From positions 62,001 to 126,000 of the forward strand of contig DATAWK010000031.1 in NCBI GenBank assembly GCA_036267255.1: DNA of 64,000 nt. Direction: 5' to 3'. The notes under the pieces are model-generated. The model worked only from the letters and a program-made list of their open reading frames with translations, made no database searches and was not told the DNA's origin. Shown in pieces: positions 43,921-52,527 of this stretch; position 1 is the stretch's first letter; each line of letters opens with the position of its first letter. The translations under genes and the position numbers were made by a program. The stretch is from DATAWK01 sp036267255. Lineage in GTDB: Bacteria > Acidobacteriota > Terriglobia > Terriglobales > Acidobacteriaceae.

Positions 43921-44673
43921 TCATGATTTGGTACCCAACGCATTTTGTTGCATACGGAACAACTCCCCCATGCCAAGTTCCGCAACATGGAGCATTTCCT
44001 GCAGCCGGGCGGTAGAAAAGGTTTGCCGCTCCGCCGTCGCCTGTATCTCGACGAGACCGCCATCGGCGGTCATCACGACATTCATGTCGACTTCAGCACG
44101 CGAATCTTCCTCATACGCCAGATCGAGCAGCACTGTGTCCTCCACGATACCCACGCTGGTAGCTGCCACCATCTGGTGCATGGGGGAAGCAGGAAGTGTG
44201 CCGGCGGCGACCAGTTTGTTCAGCGCTATCGCCAGGGCGACAGCAGCCCCGGTAATAGCGGCTGTGCGCGTCCCTCCGTCCGCCTGGAGCACGTCGCAAT
44301 CGAGAATGATGCTGCGCTCCCCGAGCGCTTTCAGGTCCACAGCAGCACGCAGAGAGCGACCGATCAGGCGCTGGATCTCGTGGGTGCGGCCACCGACTTT
44401 GCCGCGCTCCGATTCCCGCGCCGTGCGCGTCAAGGTGGCCCGAGGCAGCATGCCGTACTCGGCTGTCACCCAGCCGCGGCCGGAGTTGCGCATCCACCCG
44501 GGGACGCCAGGTTCCACCGTTGCGTTGCAGAGCACACGGGTATTGCCCAGTTCGATCAGGACGGAGCCTTCGGCGGTAACGACAAAATCACAGGTCAGGC
44601 GTACGGGACGGAGTTGTCCGATGGCGCGGCTATCGGAACGGAAATATGGCGAGGAATTCGAGACAGAAACCAT
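43921..44673 (-). CDS. rph: ribonuclease PH
   Basis: This 250-residue phosphorolytic 3'-5' exoribonuclease trims tRNA 3' ends. Family segments are RSDSRAIGQLRPVRLTCDF, NTRVLCNATVEPGVPGWMRNSGRGWVTAEYGMLPRAT, GERSIILDCDVLQADGGTRTAAITGA and DLAYEEDSRAEVDMNVV. Length is typical. The ATG at 44673 has GAGG close upstream. It converges on the small split gene at 43670-43901. Confidence 0.96.
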   Translation of the reverse strand: MVSVSNSSPYFRSDSRAIGQLRPVRLTCDFVVTAEGSVLIELGNTRVLCNATVEPGVPGWMRNSGRGWVTAEYGMLPRATLTRTARESERGKVGGRTHEIQRLIGRSLRAAVDLKALGERSIILDCDVLQADGGTRTAAITGAAVALAIALNKLVAAGTLPASPMHQMVAATSVGIVEDTVLLDLAYEEDSRAEVDMNVVMTADGGLVEIQATAERQTFSTARLQEMLHVAELGMGELFRMQQNALGTKS

Positions 44674-45075
44674 GGCCTCGATTGTACTGGTCGGGCAAGC
44701 AGACCTGGAGAGTCTGGCATTGTGCCATTTCGGGAATTTTGCGTTGCACGTATACCAATCTGGGAAACGCGGGGAACTTATTGAAAATATTACGTTTCCT
44801 GGTACCCGACGTCTGAGATTTAGCCCAAAATGGAACGCTTTTCGGTGCCTCTCGATGGGGTACCAGCGACATATTTCCTCTCTATGTCCGCATTATCAGG
44901 CACTTAGAGAAATAGTTCCGGTTTGGCACGTCGCGTGTATATCAGATTGGCACACGTTGGTATCGGGAAGGAATGATCCCGTCGGGGAAAAAACAGAAAA
45001 GCAATTTCAATCGAGCACTCATTTTCAATCCTGAAGAAGCATTTGGAAGAAATTTTCTGAAGAAAGGAGTCTGTG
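44674..45075. other. 402-bp divergent region between rph and the NtrB-NtrC-like fusion gene
   Basis: No convincing gene is present. Two direct copies of TTGGCAC lie at 44923 and 44947, 24 bp apart, each followed 6-7 bp later by GTAT. They could be a regulator site or degenerate sigma-54 elements; the GG-N10-GC rule is not met. Confidence 0.4.
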
Positions 45076-47925
45076 ATGGCCAAGCGTACTTCTGTTGCCG
45101 GGCTTAGATCCCGTGCAGCGACAGCAAGCGTACTCGATGCATCGGATGGATTCCATCCATCCAAAGGGATTCAGATCGTCGAATCCCGTACGCTCGAAAT
45201 GCGTGCTTCCGAAATCCAGACAGCCGACTCTTCTTCTACAAATGCAAGCGAGCCAGTCTGTGCCGACCGTTCGTCAGCCAACCGGCCGGCACATCTTGCC
45301 CATGATGCCCGAAACTGGCTGACCGTTCTGCGCGTGCACTGCGATCTTCTGATGCAATCCGGCGCAGTCGCCAAGAGTCACCGCGAATGGCTGCAGGAGT
45401 TGTCGGCAACCATTGACAGGGGCCAAGGTCTGGTCGCTTCCCTGCTGGCCGCGGCACCGTCCATGCCAGCGGCAACACCGGCTGTCCACCAGACGCAGAC
45501 TCCCTGGCATCCTGCAACCGATCGACTGTTGAATCCGGCGGCAGAAATCCGCCGCAGAATTCCCCTGCTCCGGCAGATGGTGGGTCCAGCCATCCAGCTG
45601 CAAGTCCTCTGTGATGCCCTGGAACAAATTACCGACAGCAGCGGTGGTACGGATCCCGAAGTTACGGGCAGGGGTCCTCGCAGCAACGAGGATTTCGGCC
45701 TGGTCGCTCTTTCGGAACTTAGCTTTGAACGTATCCTGCTGAACCTGGTGCGCAATGCCATCGAGGCCATGCCCGACGGTGGACGCCTGCGTATCGAGAT
45801 TCTTCATAGCGGCGCTCTGCAAGATGCAGAACCAGACACACGAACGGGAACACAACAGATCTCGCATCGACGCCTGCATTCTGCAGCCACGCTGAAAAGG
45901 CCAGCCAATATACGAATCCGCGTCGAAGACAGCGGCAAGGGCGTCCCTCCGGAACTTGCGGAGCATATCTTCGAGGCTGGATTCTCCACCCGTCGAAATC
46001 CGCTGAACATAGCAACCAGCATGCCTACGGGGAACACGCCCGATGAGAAAAAAGATAAGACGGTAGCGGACAAGAAAGCCGATCATGGAAGCCGCGGTCT
46101 GGGCCTGGCCATTGCGCGGGAAATCGTTGCCACGGCGGGAGGCATGCTTCGCCTTGAGGGCAGACAGGAAGCCAGCAAAGAGCACGGCCCGAAGGCCCGA
46201 ACCCTGGGAGGCGCTTGCTTTGTCCTGGATCTGCCGCTGGTGCCGACAAAAACATCCTCCAATGTTCTGCCGCTCATGCCGCCTTCTGAAATGCCTCCTC
46301 CTGCCATCACGGATTTTGAATCTACCCATAACAAATCGATTGCGTCTGCGTCGTCCGTTCGGCGCAACCAATCCAGTGATTCGCGCTCCGCATTCGATAC
46401 ACAGTCACTTCAGCGCTCGAACGGTGCAACAACGATGCTGCCCCCGGAAAGGAATCCGCGTAAAATGCTCAATAAAATCAGTATGACGATCGATACCCCC
46501 CCATCCCCCGTTCCCAACCACCCCGGCATGCTGCATCTGCTGGTCGTCGACGATGAAACACCCATCCGCACCGCTGCAGCAGAGATCGCTCGGAATCGTG
46601 GCTTTGCCGTTCAGACGGCAGACAGCACCATGGCAGCGCGAGCCGCACTGGCGGCCCATATGGCCGACATCGTCCTGCTCGATTTGAAGCTGCCCGGCGG
46701 CGGAGGTCTGGCACTGCTCGATGAGATCCGCACCCTCTACCCGGAGACCGTGGTCATTGTGATGACGGCCTATGCAACGGTCGCCTCCGCGGTGGAAGCC
46801 ATGCGCAGCGGGGCCAGCGAGTACCTGACCAAGCCATTTACCCTGGAGGAACTGGGCGACGTGCTGGAACGGGGCGCGGAACGGCGCCACTTCGACATGG
46901 AAAGCCGCCGCCTGCGCGAAAAATTGCGCACGCCGGAAGGCTTCGGAACGCTGATCGGCCGCAGCCCGGAGATGGAACGGATGTATCGCATTCTGGCCAA
47001 GGTGGCCAACACCAGCCATCCGGTGCTGATCCTGGGAGAGAGCGGTACCGGCAAGGAGATGGTGGCGCGCACGATCCACTACAACGGACCGAATGCCAGC
47101 CAGCCCTTTATTCCCGTCGACTGTGGTTCGCTTGTACCTACGCTGATTGAAAGCGAGCTATTCGGCTATGTAAAAGGTGCCTTTACCGGAGCAAACCGCT
47201 CCAAGGATGGCTTGCTGGCTACGGCTGAGGACGGCACCGTCTTTCTCGATGAAATTGGGGAACTGCCGCTGGACCTGCAAGCCAAATTGCTGCGCGCCCT
47301 GCAGGAAAAGGAAATCCGCCCGGTCGGCTCCAATCAGCGCATCCCCATCCATGCGCGCATTCTGGCCGCCACCAACCGCGATCTGCCGATGATGGTGGAG
47401 CAGGGACGCTTCCGGAAAGATCTCTACTTTCGTCTGAATGTCGTCAACGTTAAGTTGCCTCCCCTGCGGGATCGCCGAGCCGACATTCCAATTCTGGCCG
47501 CTCACTTTCTCGACCGCATGCGGCGCGAGACAAACCGCAGCTACACCCTGAACGACGATGTGCTGCGCGTGATGAACACCTATGACTGGCCCGGCAACGT
47601 GCGTGAACTGGAGAACATGATCGAGCGGGCTTGTGCGCTTTCTTCAGGCCCACTGTTGCACCTGGGCGATCTGCCGACGCAGTTGCAGGAACACCGCATG
47701 CAGACGCAGCGCCTAACGCAGGCGACACAGGAAGCGGCAACCGACATGGCCGCCGTCGATCCCGGCATCCTGACTATCGCCGAGATGGAGAAGCAGGCCA
47801 TTCTCAATACCATTCGTCAGCTGAATGGCGATAAATTGACCGCGGCCAAACTACTGGGCATTGGCAAAACAACTCTCTACCGCAAATTGAAGGAGTACGG
47901 CATCGCGGACGTCGAGCTGCAATAA
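45076..47925 (+). CDS. single-chain histidine kinase plus NtrC-type sigma-54 activator
   Basis: This 949-residue protein fuses what are normally two proteins. The kinase half has a dimerisation/phosphoacceptor-like box with His76 (HDARNWLTVLRVHCDLL) and an ATPase with N-box (RILLNLVRNAIEAMPDGG), G1 (VEDSGKGVPPE) and G2 (GSRGLGLAIA). A disordered linker covers about 395-480. The second half is a receiver with acceptor Asp536 (IVLLDLKLPGGGG), a sigma-54-interacting AAA+ domain with Walker A GESGTGKE and GAFTGA (about 700), and a Fis-type helix-turn-helix at the end. No sensor domain precedes His76. ATG 45076 has AAGGAG six bases upstream. The signal and targets are unknown. Confidence 0.9.
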   Translation: MAKRTSVAGLRSRAATASVLDASDGFHPSKGIQIVESRTLEMRASEIQTADSSSTNASEPVCADRSSANRPAHLAHDARNWLTVLRVHCDLLMQSGAVAKSHREWLQELSATIDRGQGLVASLLAAAPSMPAATPAVHQTQTPWHPATDRLLNPAAEIRRRIPLLRQMVGPAIQLQVLCDALEQITDSSGGTDPEVTGRGPRSNEDFGLVALSELSFERILLNLVRNAIEAMPDGGRLRIEILHSGALQDAEPDTRTGTQQISHRRLHSAATLKRPANIRIRVEDSGKGVPPELAEHIFEAGFSTRRNPLNIATSMPTGNTPDEKKDKTVADKKADHGSRGLGLAIAREIVATAGGMLRLEGRQEASKEHGPKARTLGGACFVLDLPLVPTKTSSNVLPLMPPSEMPPPAITDFESTHNKSIASASSVRRNQSSDSRSAFDTQSLQRSNGATTMLPPERNPRKMLNKISMTIDTPPSPVPNHPGMLHLLVVDDETPIRTAAAEIARNRGFAVQTADSTMAARAALAAHMADIVLLDLKLPGGGGLALLDEIRTLYPETVVIVMTAYATVASAVEAMRSGASEYLTKPFTLEELGDVLERGAERRHFDMESRRLREKLRTPEGFGTLIGRSPEMERMYRILAKVANTSHPVLILGESGTGKEMVARTIHYNGPNASQPFIPVDCGSLVPTLIESELFGYVKGAFTGANRSKDGLLATAEDGTVFLDEIGELPLDLQAKLLRALQEKEIRPVGSNQRIPIHARILAATNRDLPMMVEQGRFRKDLYFRLNVVNVKLPPLRDRRADIPILAAHFLDRMRRETNRSYTLNDDVLRVMNTYDWPGNVRELENMIERACALSSGPLLHLGDLPTQLQEHRMQTQRLTQATQEAATDMAAVDPGILTIAEMEKQAILNTIRQLNGDKLTAAKLLGIGKTTLYRKLKEYGIADVELQ

Positions 47926-48054
47926 AAGCACAATGCTTCTTGCGACATCCTGTTTCGGGAGGCTGCGCTTGTCGAGGCCGATAGATTTCGAACAAAAATT
48001 TGATCGTTCTTTCGAACCATCGTTCCAACGTATTTGAGAAGGAGAATTCCCCCT

Positions 48055-48558
48055 ATGAGTCAAACCATGCTCTTGGTCACCAACATTCCTGGCGCAGAAA
48101 ACTGCGCCGCCGCCATCACTCGCCAACTTGGACTCAGTGTGGAACTGGCCTCCAGCCGCCGCGCCGCGCTGGCCGCCCTGCGCCGCCGCGAATACTCCGT
48201 CGTGGTGCTCGATGACAGCCAGGTAGAAGCCGATCCCTCGGGCGCCGATGTGCTCTGGCAGCAAGCCGGGCTGGCCGTTCCCATTCAGGTCAACCTGGCC
48301 ATCTCTGGCTGCGGACGCATCCTGCGCGAGGTCCGCGCTGCGCTGCAACGCCGTGAACGCGAACAAGCTCTCGCCTTGCGTGCTGCAACCCAAATCATTG
48401 GGGGTGAGATCAATACCACCATCACCGGCCTCCTGTTGCAGACACAGCTCATGCTGTCGGAACCATCCGTCCCTTCCGCCCTATTGCCAAAACTGCAGCA
48501 GGTCGCGCAACTGGCGGGGACACTGCGCACACAACTCTGCCCAAGGCCCGGCGTATAA
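48055..48558 (+). CDS. small companion protein with degenerate receiver-like and kinase-dimerisation-like halves
   Basis: This 167-residue soluble protein lies 129 bp downstream of the kinase/NtrC fusion on the same strand. The first 90 residues have the strand pattern of a receiver (MLLVTNIPG, YSVVVLDDSQ, VPIQVNLAIS). The acidic pocket is incomplete, and the phosphorylation site cannot be assigned. The rest is helical, with GGEINTTITGLLLQTQLML resembling a histidine-kinase dimerisation helix whose His is missing. ATG 48055 has GAAGGAG about ten bases upstream. No known family was recognised. It may modulate the fusion protein's kinase half, which is inference. Confidence 0.75.
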   Translation: MSQTMLLVTNIPGAENCAAAITRQLGLSVELASSRRAALAALRRREYSVVVLDDSQVEADPSGADVLWQQAGLAVPIQVNLAISGCGRILREVRAALQRREREQALALRAATQIIGGEINTTITGLLLQTQLMLSEPSVPSALLPKLQQVAQLAGTLRTQLCPRPGV

Positions 48559-48685
48559 ACCGGTTCTCCTGAAGGTGCATCTCGGGGCAAGGATGTATAG
48601 GCGGCCTTTCCTCAAAGAAAGGCTGCACGGAAGCGATCTTCGCAAGCAATAGCATCCGGAGAGCCGGCCTAGAGATATTGCGAAA

Positions 48686-49762
48686 TCAAGGCAATAGGCG
48701 GGAGGCTTCTTCCCATAGCTGCTGCACGATGACGCCCGCAGGTTCAGCCCGCGCCAACTTCGCCGCCTGCCCGGCCCACAGTTGCATCCGATCGGCATCT
48801 CCAGACTTCAGGGCCTCTTGCCGCATCGCGGAAGTAAGACCGCGCTGCACAGGATAGGGCGCGGGAGGCACGGCTGTGGACGCGCGGACATACGAAGTCG
48901 CAACACTACGTCCGGGCCGCCCGCTGAACGCCCGTGTAATGGCGGTTCCATCCGCTTCCGTCTGCGCCAGCCGGTCCGCATAGGCCGGATGTATCTTTGC
49001 CTCCAGGCAGCGCAGGAACCCAGTCCCTATCTGCGCGGCGCTCGCGCCCAGAATCAAGACTGCGGCGACACCACGTGCATCCGCAATTCCGCCCGTGGCG
49101 ATGACCGGCACGCCGACGGCATCCACGATCTGAGGCAGAAGGGCCACCAGGCCTACCATCCGCTGTTCTGCCGCGCCCGCATCGAAAGTGCCGCGATGGC
49201 CGCCAGCTTCCATACCCTGGGCAATAATGGCGTCGGCTCCGGCTTCTTCTGCAGTCCTGGCCTCGGCGACCGTCGTGGCAGTGGCGAACCAGAGAATTCC
49301 ACGCGCTTTCATTTCCGATACAAAGGCAGGCGGATACAGTCCCATAATCGACGAGATGACCTTCGGAGCTGCGGACAACAAAGCCTGGCACTGTGCGTCA
49401 AAATCGGGCAGCGTCGCATCGCCTGCTTCCGGCGGAACAGATGGGCCCCATGTGGCAAGAAACTCCCGCTGCCGTTTTTCCAGCTCGAAGTCTCGTACCG
49501 GCGCTGGATCGGGGACCCAGAGATTGAGCTGAAATTCTCCTGTACTATGTTCGCGGAATTCGGCGATCCAGGCCCGGATAGCCTCAGGTTGCATCATCAA
49601 AGCGCCACACGCTCCCAAGCCGCCAGCGTTGGCCACAGCAATGGACAGGGAGGGAGGGCACACTCCCGCCATGGGCGCCAGCAGGACAGGCAAACGAATC
49701 CCCATGCGTTCGGCAAAAGCATCCGCCCGTACGCGCGGAGAAAAGCGCTGCTTATCTGGCAT
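48686..49762 (-). CDS. nitronate monooxygenase family protein
   Basis: This 358-residue FMN-dependent TIM-barrel protein is of the 2-nitropropane dioxygenase/nitronate monooxygenase family, which oxidises alkyl nitronates; many members act on other substrates. Visible features are LPVLLAPMAGVCPPSLSIAVANAGGLG at the N-terminus, the catalytic-His segment QGMEAGGHRGTF, and the FMN phosphate loop VIATGGIADARGVAAVLILGASAAQIGTGFLR. The ATG at 49762 has GGAGG eleven bases upstream; a TTG at 49780 is less likely. It is monocistronic by layout. Confidence 0.9.
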   Translation of the reverse strand: MPDKQRFSPRVRADAFAERMGIRLPVLLAPMAGVCPPSLSIAVANAGGLGACGALMMQPEAIRAWIAEFREHSTGEFQLNLWVPDPAPVRDFELEKRQREFLATWGPSVPPEAGDATLPDFDAQCQALLSAAPKVISSIMGLYPPAFVSEMKARGILWFATATTVAEARTAEEAGADAIIAQGMEAGGHRGTFDAGAAEQRMVGLVALLPQIVDAVGVPVIATGGIADARGVAAVLILGASAAQIGTGFLRCLEAKIHPAYADRLAQTEADGTAITRAFSGRPGRSVATSYVRASTAVPPAPYPVQRGLTSAMRQEALKSGDADRMQLWAGQAAKLARAEPAGVIVQQLWEEASRLLP

Positions 49763-49836
49763 AGGGCATATATCCTCCAAGATAAAAAGCTAGCAGAAAT
49801 TTCCGGATGAGGAGGAGAGTGAAGCGGCCTTGCACG

Positions 49837-50445
49837 TTACATCACGTGGCCGTTGTTTCTGGCGGCACTACTGACCATGGCGCCACGCCGGAGCTTCGGC
49901 AGGAGAGTCTCATAGAACTCGATCAGGCGAATGGTGCGCATGGCATCGGAGCGCATCCCTAACAATTCCTGCTTGAACTCCAGGTCAGACGGAATGGATG
50001 TCGCCAGGAGAAATGCGACAGGACGATCAAGATCCAGCTGCGGGAATTCGCTGGCGTCACTGCCGGACAGCTGCAACATCTCCATGTGCAACGCCGCACA
50101 TTGCTCACGCTTCAAACGGCTGGAGACATCTCCTGTGTCATCAAAAAAATCTACTTCCGCCTGCAGATAGCTGCGGCCATCGTCGAGAGATTCCACCTCG
50201 AAGCGCCGCGCTCCATGGCAGAGAATGTCCAAGCGTCCATCCGGATACTGGTGCAGCACGGAGAGAACCGATGCGGTGCAGCCGATGACGGCCAGTCCGT
50301 CCCGCCGGGCACGCACCACGCCAAACTCCAACGCATTTTGGAGACAGGAGCCAATCATCTCCTTGTAACGCGGTTCAAAGATGTGCAACGGAAGTGCGGC
50401 ACCGGGAAACAAAACGAGATCGAGGGGGAACAGCGGGATCTTCAT
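49837..50445 (-). CDS. LON substrate-binding domain protein
   Basis: This 202-residue protein consists of an N-terminal LON domain without ATPase or protease domains. The diagnostic opening is KIPLFPLDLVLFPGAALPLHIFEPRYKEMI, followed by beta-strands with DGRLDILCHGARRFEV and a helical C-terminal half. Stand-alone LON-domain proteins are widespread and their role is not established. The ATG at 50445 has GGAG six bases upstream. It lies 74 bp after the nitronate monooxygenase start and has no obvious functional partner. Confidence 0.9.
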   Translation of the reverse strand: MKIPLFPLDLVLFPGAALPLHIFEPRYKEMIGSCLQNALEFGVVRARRDGLAVIGCTASVLSVLHQYPDGRLDILCHGARRFEVESLDDGRSYLQAEVDFFDDTGDVSSRLKREQCAALHMEMLQLSGSDASEFPQLDLDRPVAFLLATSIPSDLEFKQELLGMRSDAMRTIRLIEFYETLLPKLRRGAMVSSAARNNGHVM

Positions 50446-50622
50446 TCCAGCTCCAACATATGTTGCGGAACACTTGCAGTATGCGCGCAAATCGACAATT
50501 GCGGGGAATCATCGTCAGCGTCTTTTCGTGTTACGCAATAGTTTGAAATACGGTGGATACGCCATCAAGACAATATACTTTCGGAGCACAAACGATGAAA
50601 CCCCTTTGTTGTCGGGCCTTGA

Positions 50623-50946
50623 TCAGAGGTTTTGCGCTTCCAGGTCATCGAGCATGGCCTGCATCTCCTCGAGCGCATGGTGATTGTTGGTTTGTTCTGC
50701 GCTGGCAACTCCCTGCCGCAGGCGCGTTTTTGCCTCCTCCGGACGCCCTGCGCGAACCAGCGTTTGCGCAGCCATAAAATATCCTGCCGTGTAGCCTGTG
50801 TGCCGCTCCAAAAGCAGATCAAATTGCTGGATGGATGCGGCTGTGTCGCCCTGGTTGGCGTACTCCATGGCAAGCCCGTAACGCGCGAATGCGTCATCCG
50901 GGTTCTGTTCCAGAATCTGTGAAAGTGTGGCTATTTTGTCGATCAA
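50623..50946 (-). CDS. small tetratricopeptide-repeat protein
   Basis: This 107-residue helical protein contains about two and a half TPR units: LSQILEQNPDDAFARYGLAMEYANQGD, AASIQQFDLLLERHTGYTAGYFMAAQTLVRAGR and PEEAKTRLRQGVASAEQ. It has no signal peptide, so it is probably a cytoplasmic scaffold. The start is TTG 50946, supported by AGGAG about seven bases upstream; no in-frame ATG exists nearby. It reads away from the thioesterase gene at 51062. The partner is unknown. Confidence 0.82.
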   Translation of the reverse strand: MIDKIATLSQILEQNPDDAFARYGLAMEYANQGDTAASIQQFDLLLERHTGYTAGYFMAAQTLVRAGRPEEAKTRLRQGVASAEQTNNHHALEEMQAMLDDLEAQNL

Positions 50947-51061
50947 TGCATCGCTCCTGCTGAAAACAATATCTCCTCCACCATACCGATTGCCCTATGT
51001 GCGACTCAAGCTACCAGCTTTCAGCAGGCGGATGGCAGCGTAGAATAGAGGAAGAAATCGA

Positions 51062-51625
51062 TTGAAAAACAGTTCCAGTCAGGCTAGAACGATGGATTAC
51101 GCACCCTACACTCCGCAATTGCGCACCGTCCATGAGTCGCAGTCGGAAATGACTGAGTTAGTCCTGCCCAACGACACCAACACCCTGGGCAATTTGCTGG
51201 GCGGACGGTTGATGCATTTTATCGATCTGGTGGCTGCCATGGCCGCCTATCGACACTCCCGCAACCATGTGGTCACGGCGTCCATGGAGCACATCGACTT
51301 TATTGCACCCGTGCATGTTGGCGACCTGCTGATTTTAAAGGCATCCATCAACCGCGCCTTTCACACCTCCATGGAGGTGGGCGTCAAGGTCTGGGTGGAA
51401 AACGCCATCGCTGGCACATGCCGCCACGTTTCCTCGGCATACCTGACGTTTGTAGCCGTGGATGGAAACGGCCGCAGCGTGCCGATAGCTCCTGTGGAGC
51501 CGGAGACAAGCGAAGAGAAACGCCGATTTGAAGATGCCGGACGGCGCCGCGAGCAACGCAGACAGGAGCAGGAGCGCAAGCGCCAGAACAAAATTGCACG
51601 CGAAGCCGTGGCTGGAAAATCGTAA
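51062..51625 (+). CDS. acyl-CoA thioesterase, hotdog fold (YciA-like)
   Basis: This 187-residue hotdog-fold protein of the acyl-CoA hydrolase family releases CoA from acyl-CoA. The core NDTNTLGNLLGGRLMHFIDLVAAMAAYRHS carries the conserved Asn/Asp and helix, followed by ASMEHIDFIAPVHVGDLLIL. A basic tail of about 25 residues rich in Arg, Gln and Lys extends beyond the fold. The start at TTG 51062 has AGAGGAAG upstream; ATG 51092 is an alternative with a weaker site. It may be co-transcribed with mrp 56 bp downstream. Confidence 0.9.
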   Translation: MKNSSSQARTMDYAPYTPQLRTVHESQSEMTELVLPNDTNTLGNLLGGRLMHFIDLVAAMAAYRHSRNHVVTASMEHIDFIAPVHVGDLLILKASINRAFHTSMEVGVKVWVENAIAGTCRHVSSAYLTFVAVDGNGRSVPIAPVEPETSEEKRRFEDAGRRREQRRQEQERKRQNKIAREAVAGKS

Positions 51626-51681
51626 ACGAATTCCGCGACCAGACTTCTACGCAGCATTTCAATATCCAGGAGAAAGCAAGT

Positions 51682-52518
51682 ATGGGACACATGACAGGAA
51701 GTGGTCCGCAGGGCCCGCAACCACTGCCGGGAATTCAACATATCGTTGCCATAGGTTCCGGCAAAGGGGGTGTTGGAAAGACCACGCTGGCGGTAAATCT
51801 GGCTGTGGCGCTGGGACGACTGGGTCACCGTGTGGGACTTGTCGACGCCGATATCTATGGTCCCAATGTACCGATGATGATGGGTACGACACGCCAGCCA
51901 CGTGTGCTGGAAAATAACCAGATTGAACCCCTCGAAGCGCACGGCGTGAAGTTGATTTCTGTTGGCTCCATCTCCCCGGGTGACAAGCCGATGGTAATGC
52001 GCGGCCCCATGTTGCATCAGATCATCCGCCAGTTTTTGCAACAGGTGAGCTGGGGCGAGCTTGATTTTCTGATCGTCGACCTGCCTCCGGGTACCGGAGA
52101 CGTCGTCATCTCTTTAGTGCAGACCGTCCCACTGACCGGCGCCGTTGTCGTCTCAACGCCTTCGGACGTGTCGCTGCAGGATGCGCGCAAGGCACTGGAG
52201 ATGTTTCACCAAGTCAATGTGGATGTACTGGGCATGGTGGAAAACATGAGCCACTTCACCTGCCCACATTGCCATCAGTCCATCGATATCTTTTCCACTG
52301 GCGGAGCTGAGCGCACGGCCAAGCAATTCAATCTTCCTTTCCTTGGTTCCGTAGAACTAGACCCTGAGATTCGTTTTGGTGGTGACCGTGGCTTGCCGGT
52401 GGCGCTGGCCGGCGAGTTCTCCGAACGCGCTCGCGCGTTTTATGTCATTGCACGGGAAATTGCCGAACGAGCCCAGCAGCATGCGGCCAAGGATGAAAAT
52501 ATCTTAGAAATCAGCTAG
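51682..52518 (+). CDS. Mrp/NBP35-family iron-sulfur carrier ATPase
   Basis: This 278-residue P-loop ATPase of the Mrp/ApbC family transfers iron-sulfur clusters to apo-proteins. The deviant Walker A SGKGGVGKTT, the Mrp signature VDADIYGPNVPMMM, LDFLIVDLPPGTGD and the cluster-binding CPHC (in HFTCPHCHQS) are present. The N-terminal DUF59 domain found in many homologues is absent. It is 9 bp upstream of mfd, so the two are probably co-transcribed. Confidence 0.94.
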   Translation: MGHMTGSGPQGPQPLPGIQHIVAIGSGKGGVGKTTLAVNLAVALGRLGHRVGLVDADIYGPNVPMMMGTTRQPRVLENNQIEPLEAHGVKLISVGSISPGDKPMVMRGPMLHQIIRQFLQQVSWGELDFLIVDLPPGTGDVVISLVQTVPLTGAVVVSTPSDVSLQDARKALEMFHQVNVDVLGMVENMSHFTCPHCHQSIDIFSTGGAERTAKQFNLPFLGSVELDPEIRFGGDRGLPVALAGEFSERARAFYVIAREIAERAQQHAAKDENILEIS

Positions 52519-52527
52519 GCCTCACGG

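Noticed and set aside
43835..45034. Long plus-strand frame of 399 codons, including a possible 121-codon gene from ATG 44672
   Set aside because: Most of it is antisense to rph. The remainder has no ribosome-binding site, low-quality composition and no recognisable domain.
45274..46371. Minus-strand frame of 365 codons
   Set aside because: Antisense to the kinase half of the fusion, which shows clear N, G1 and G2 boxes.
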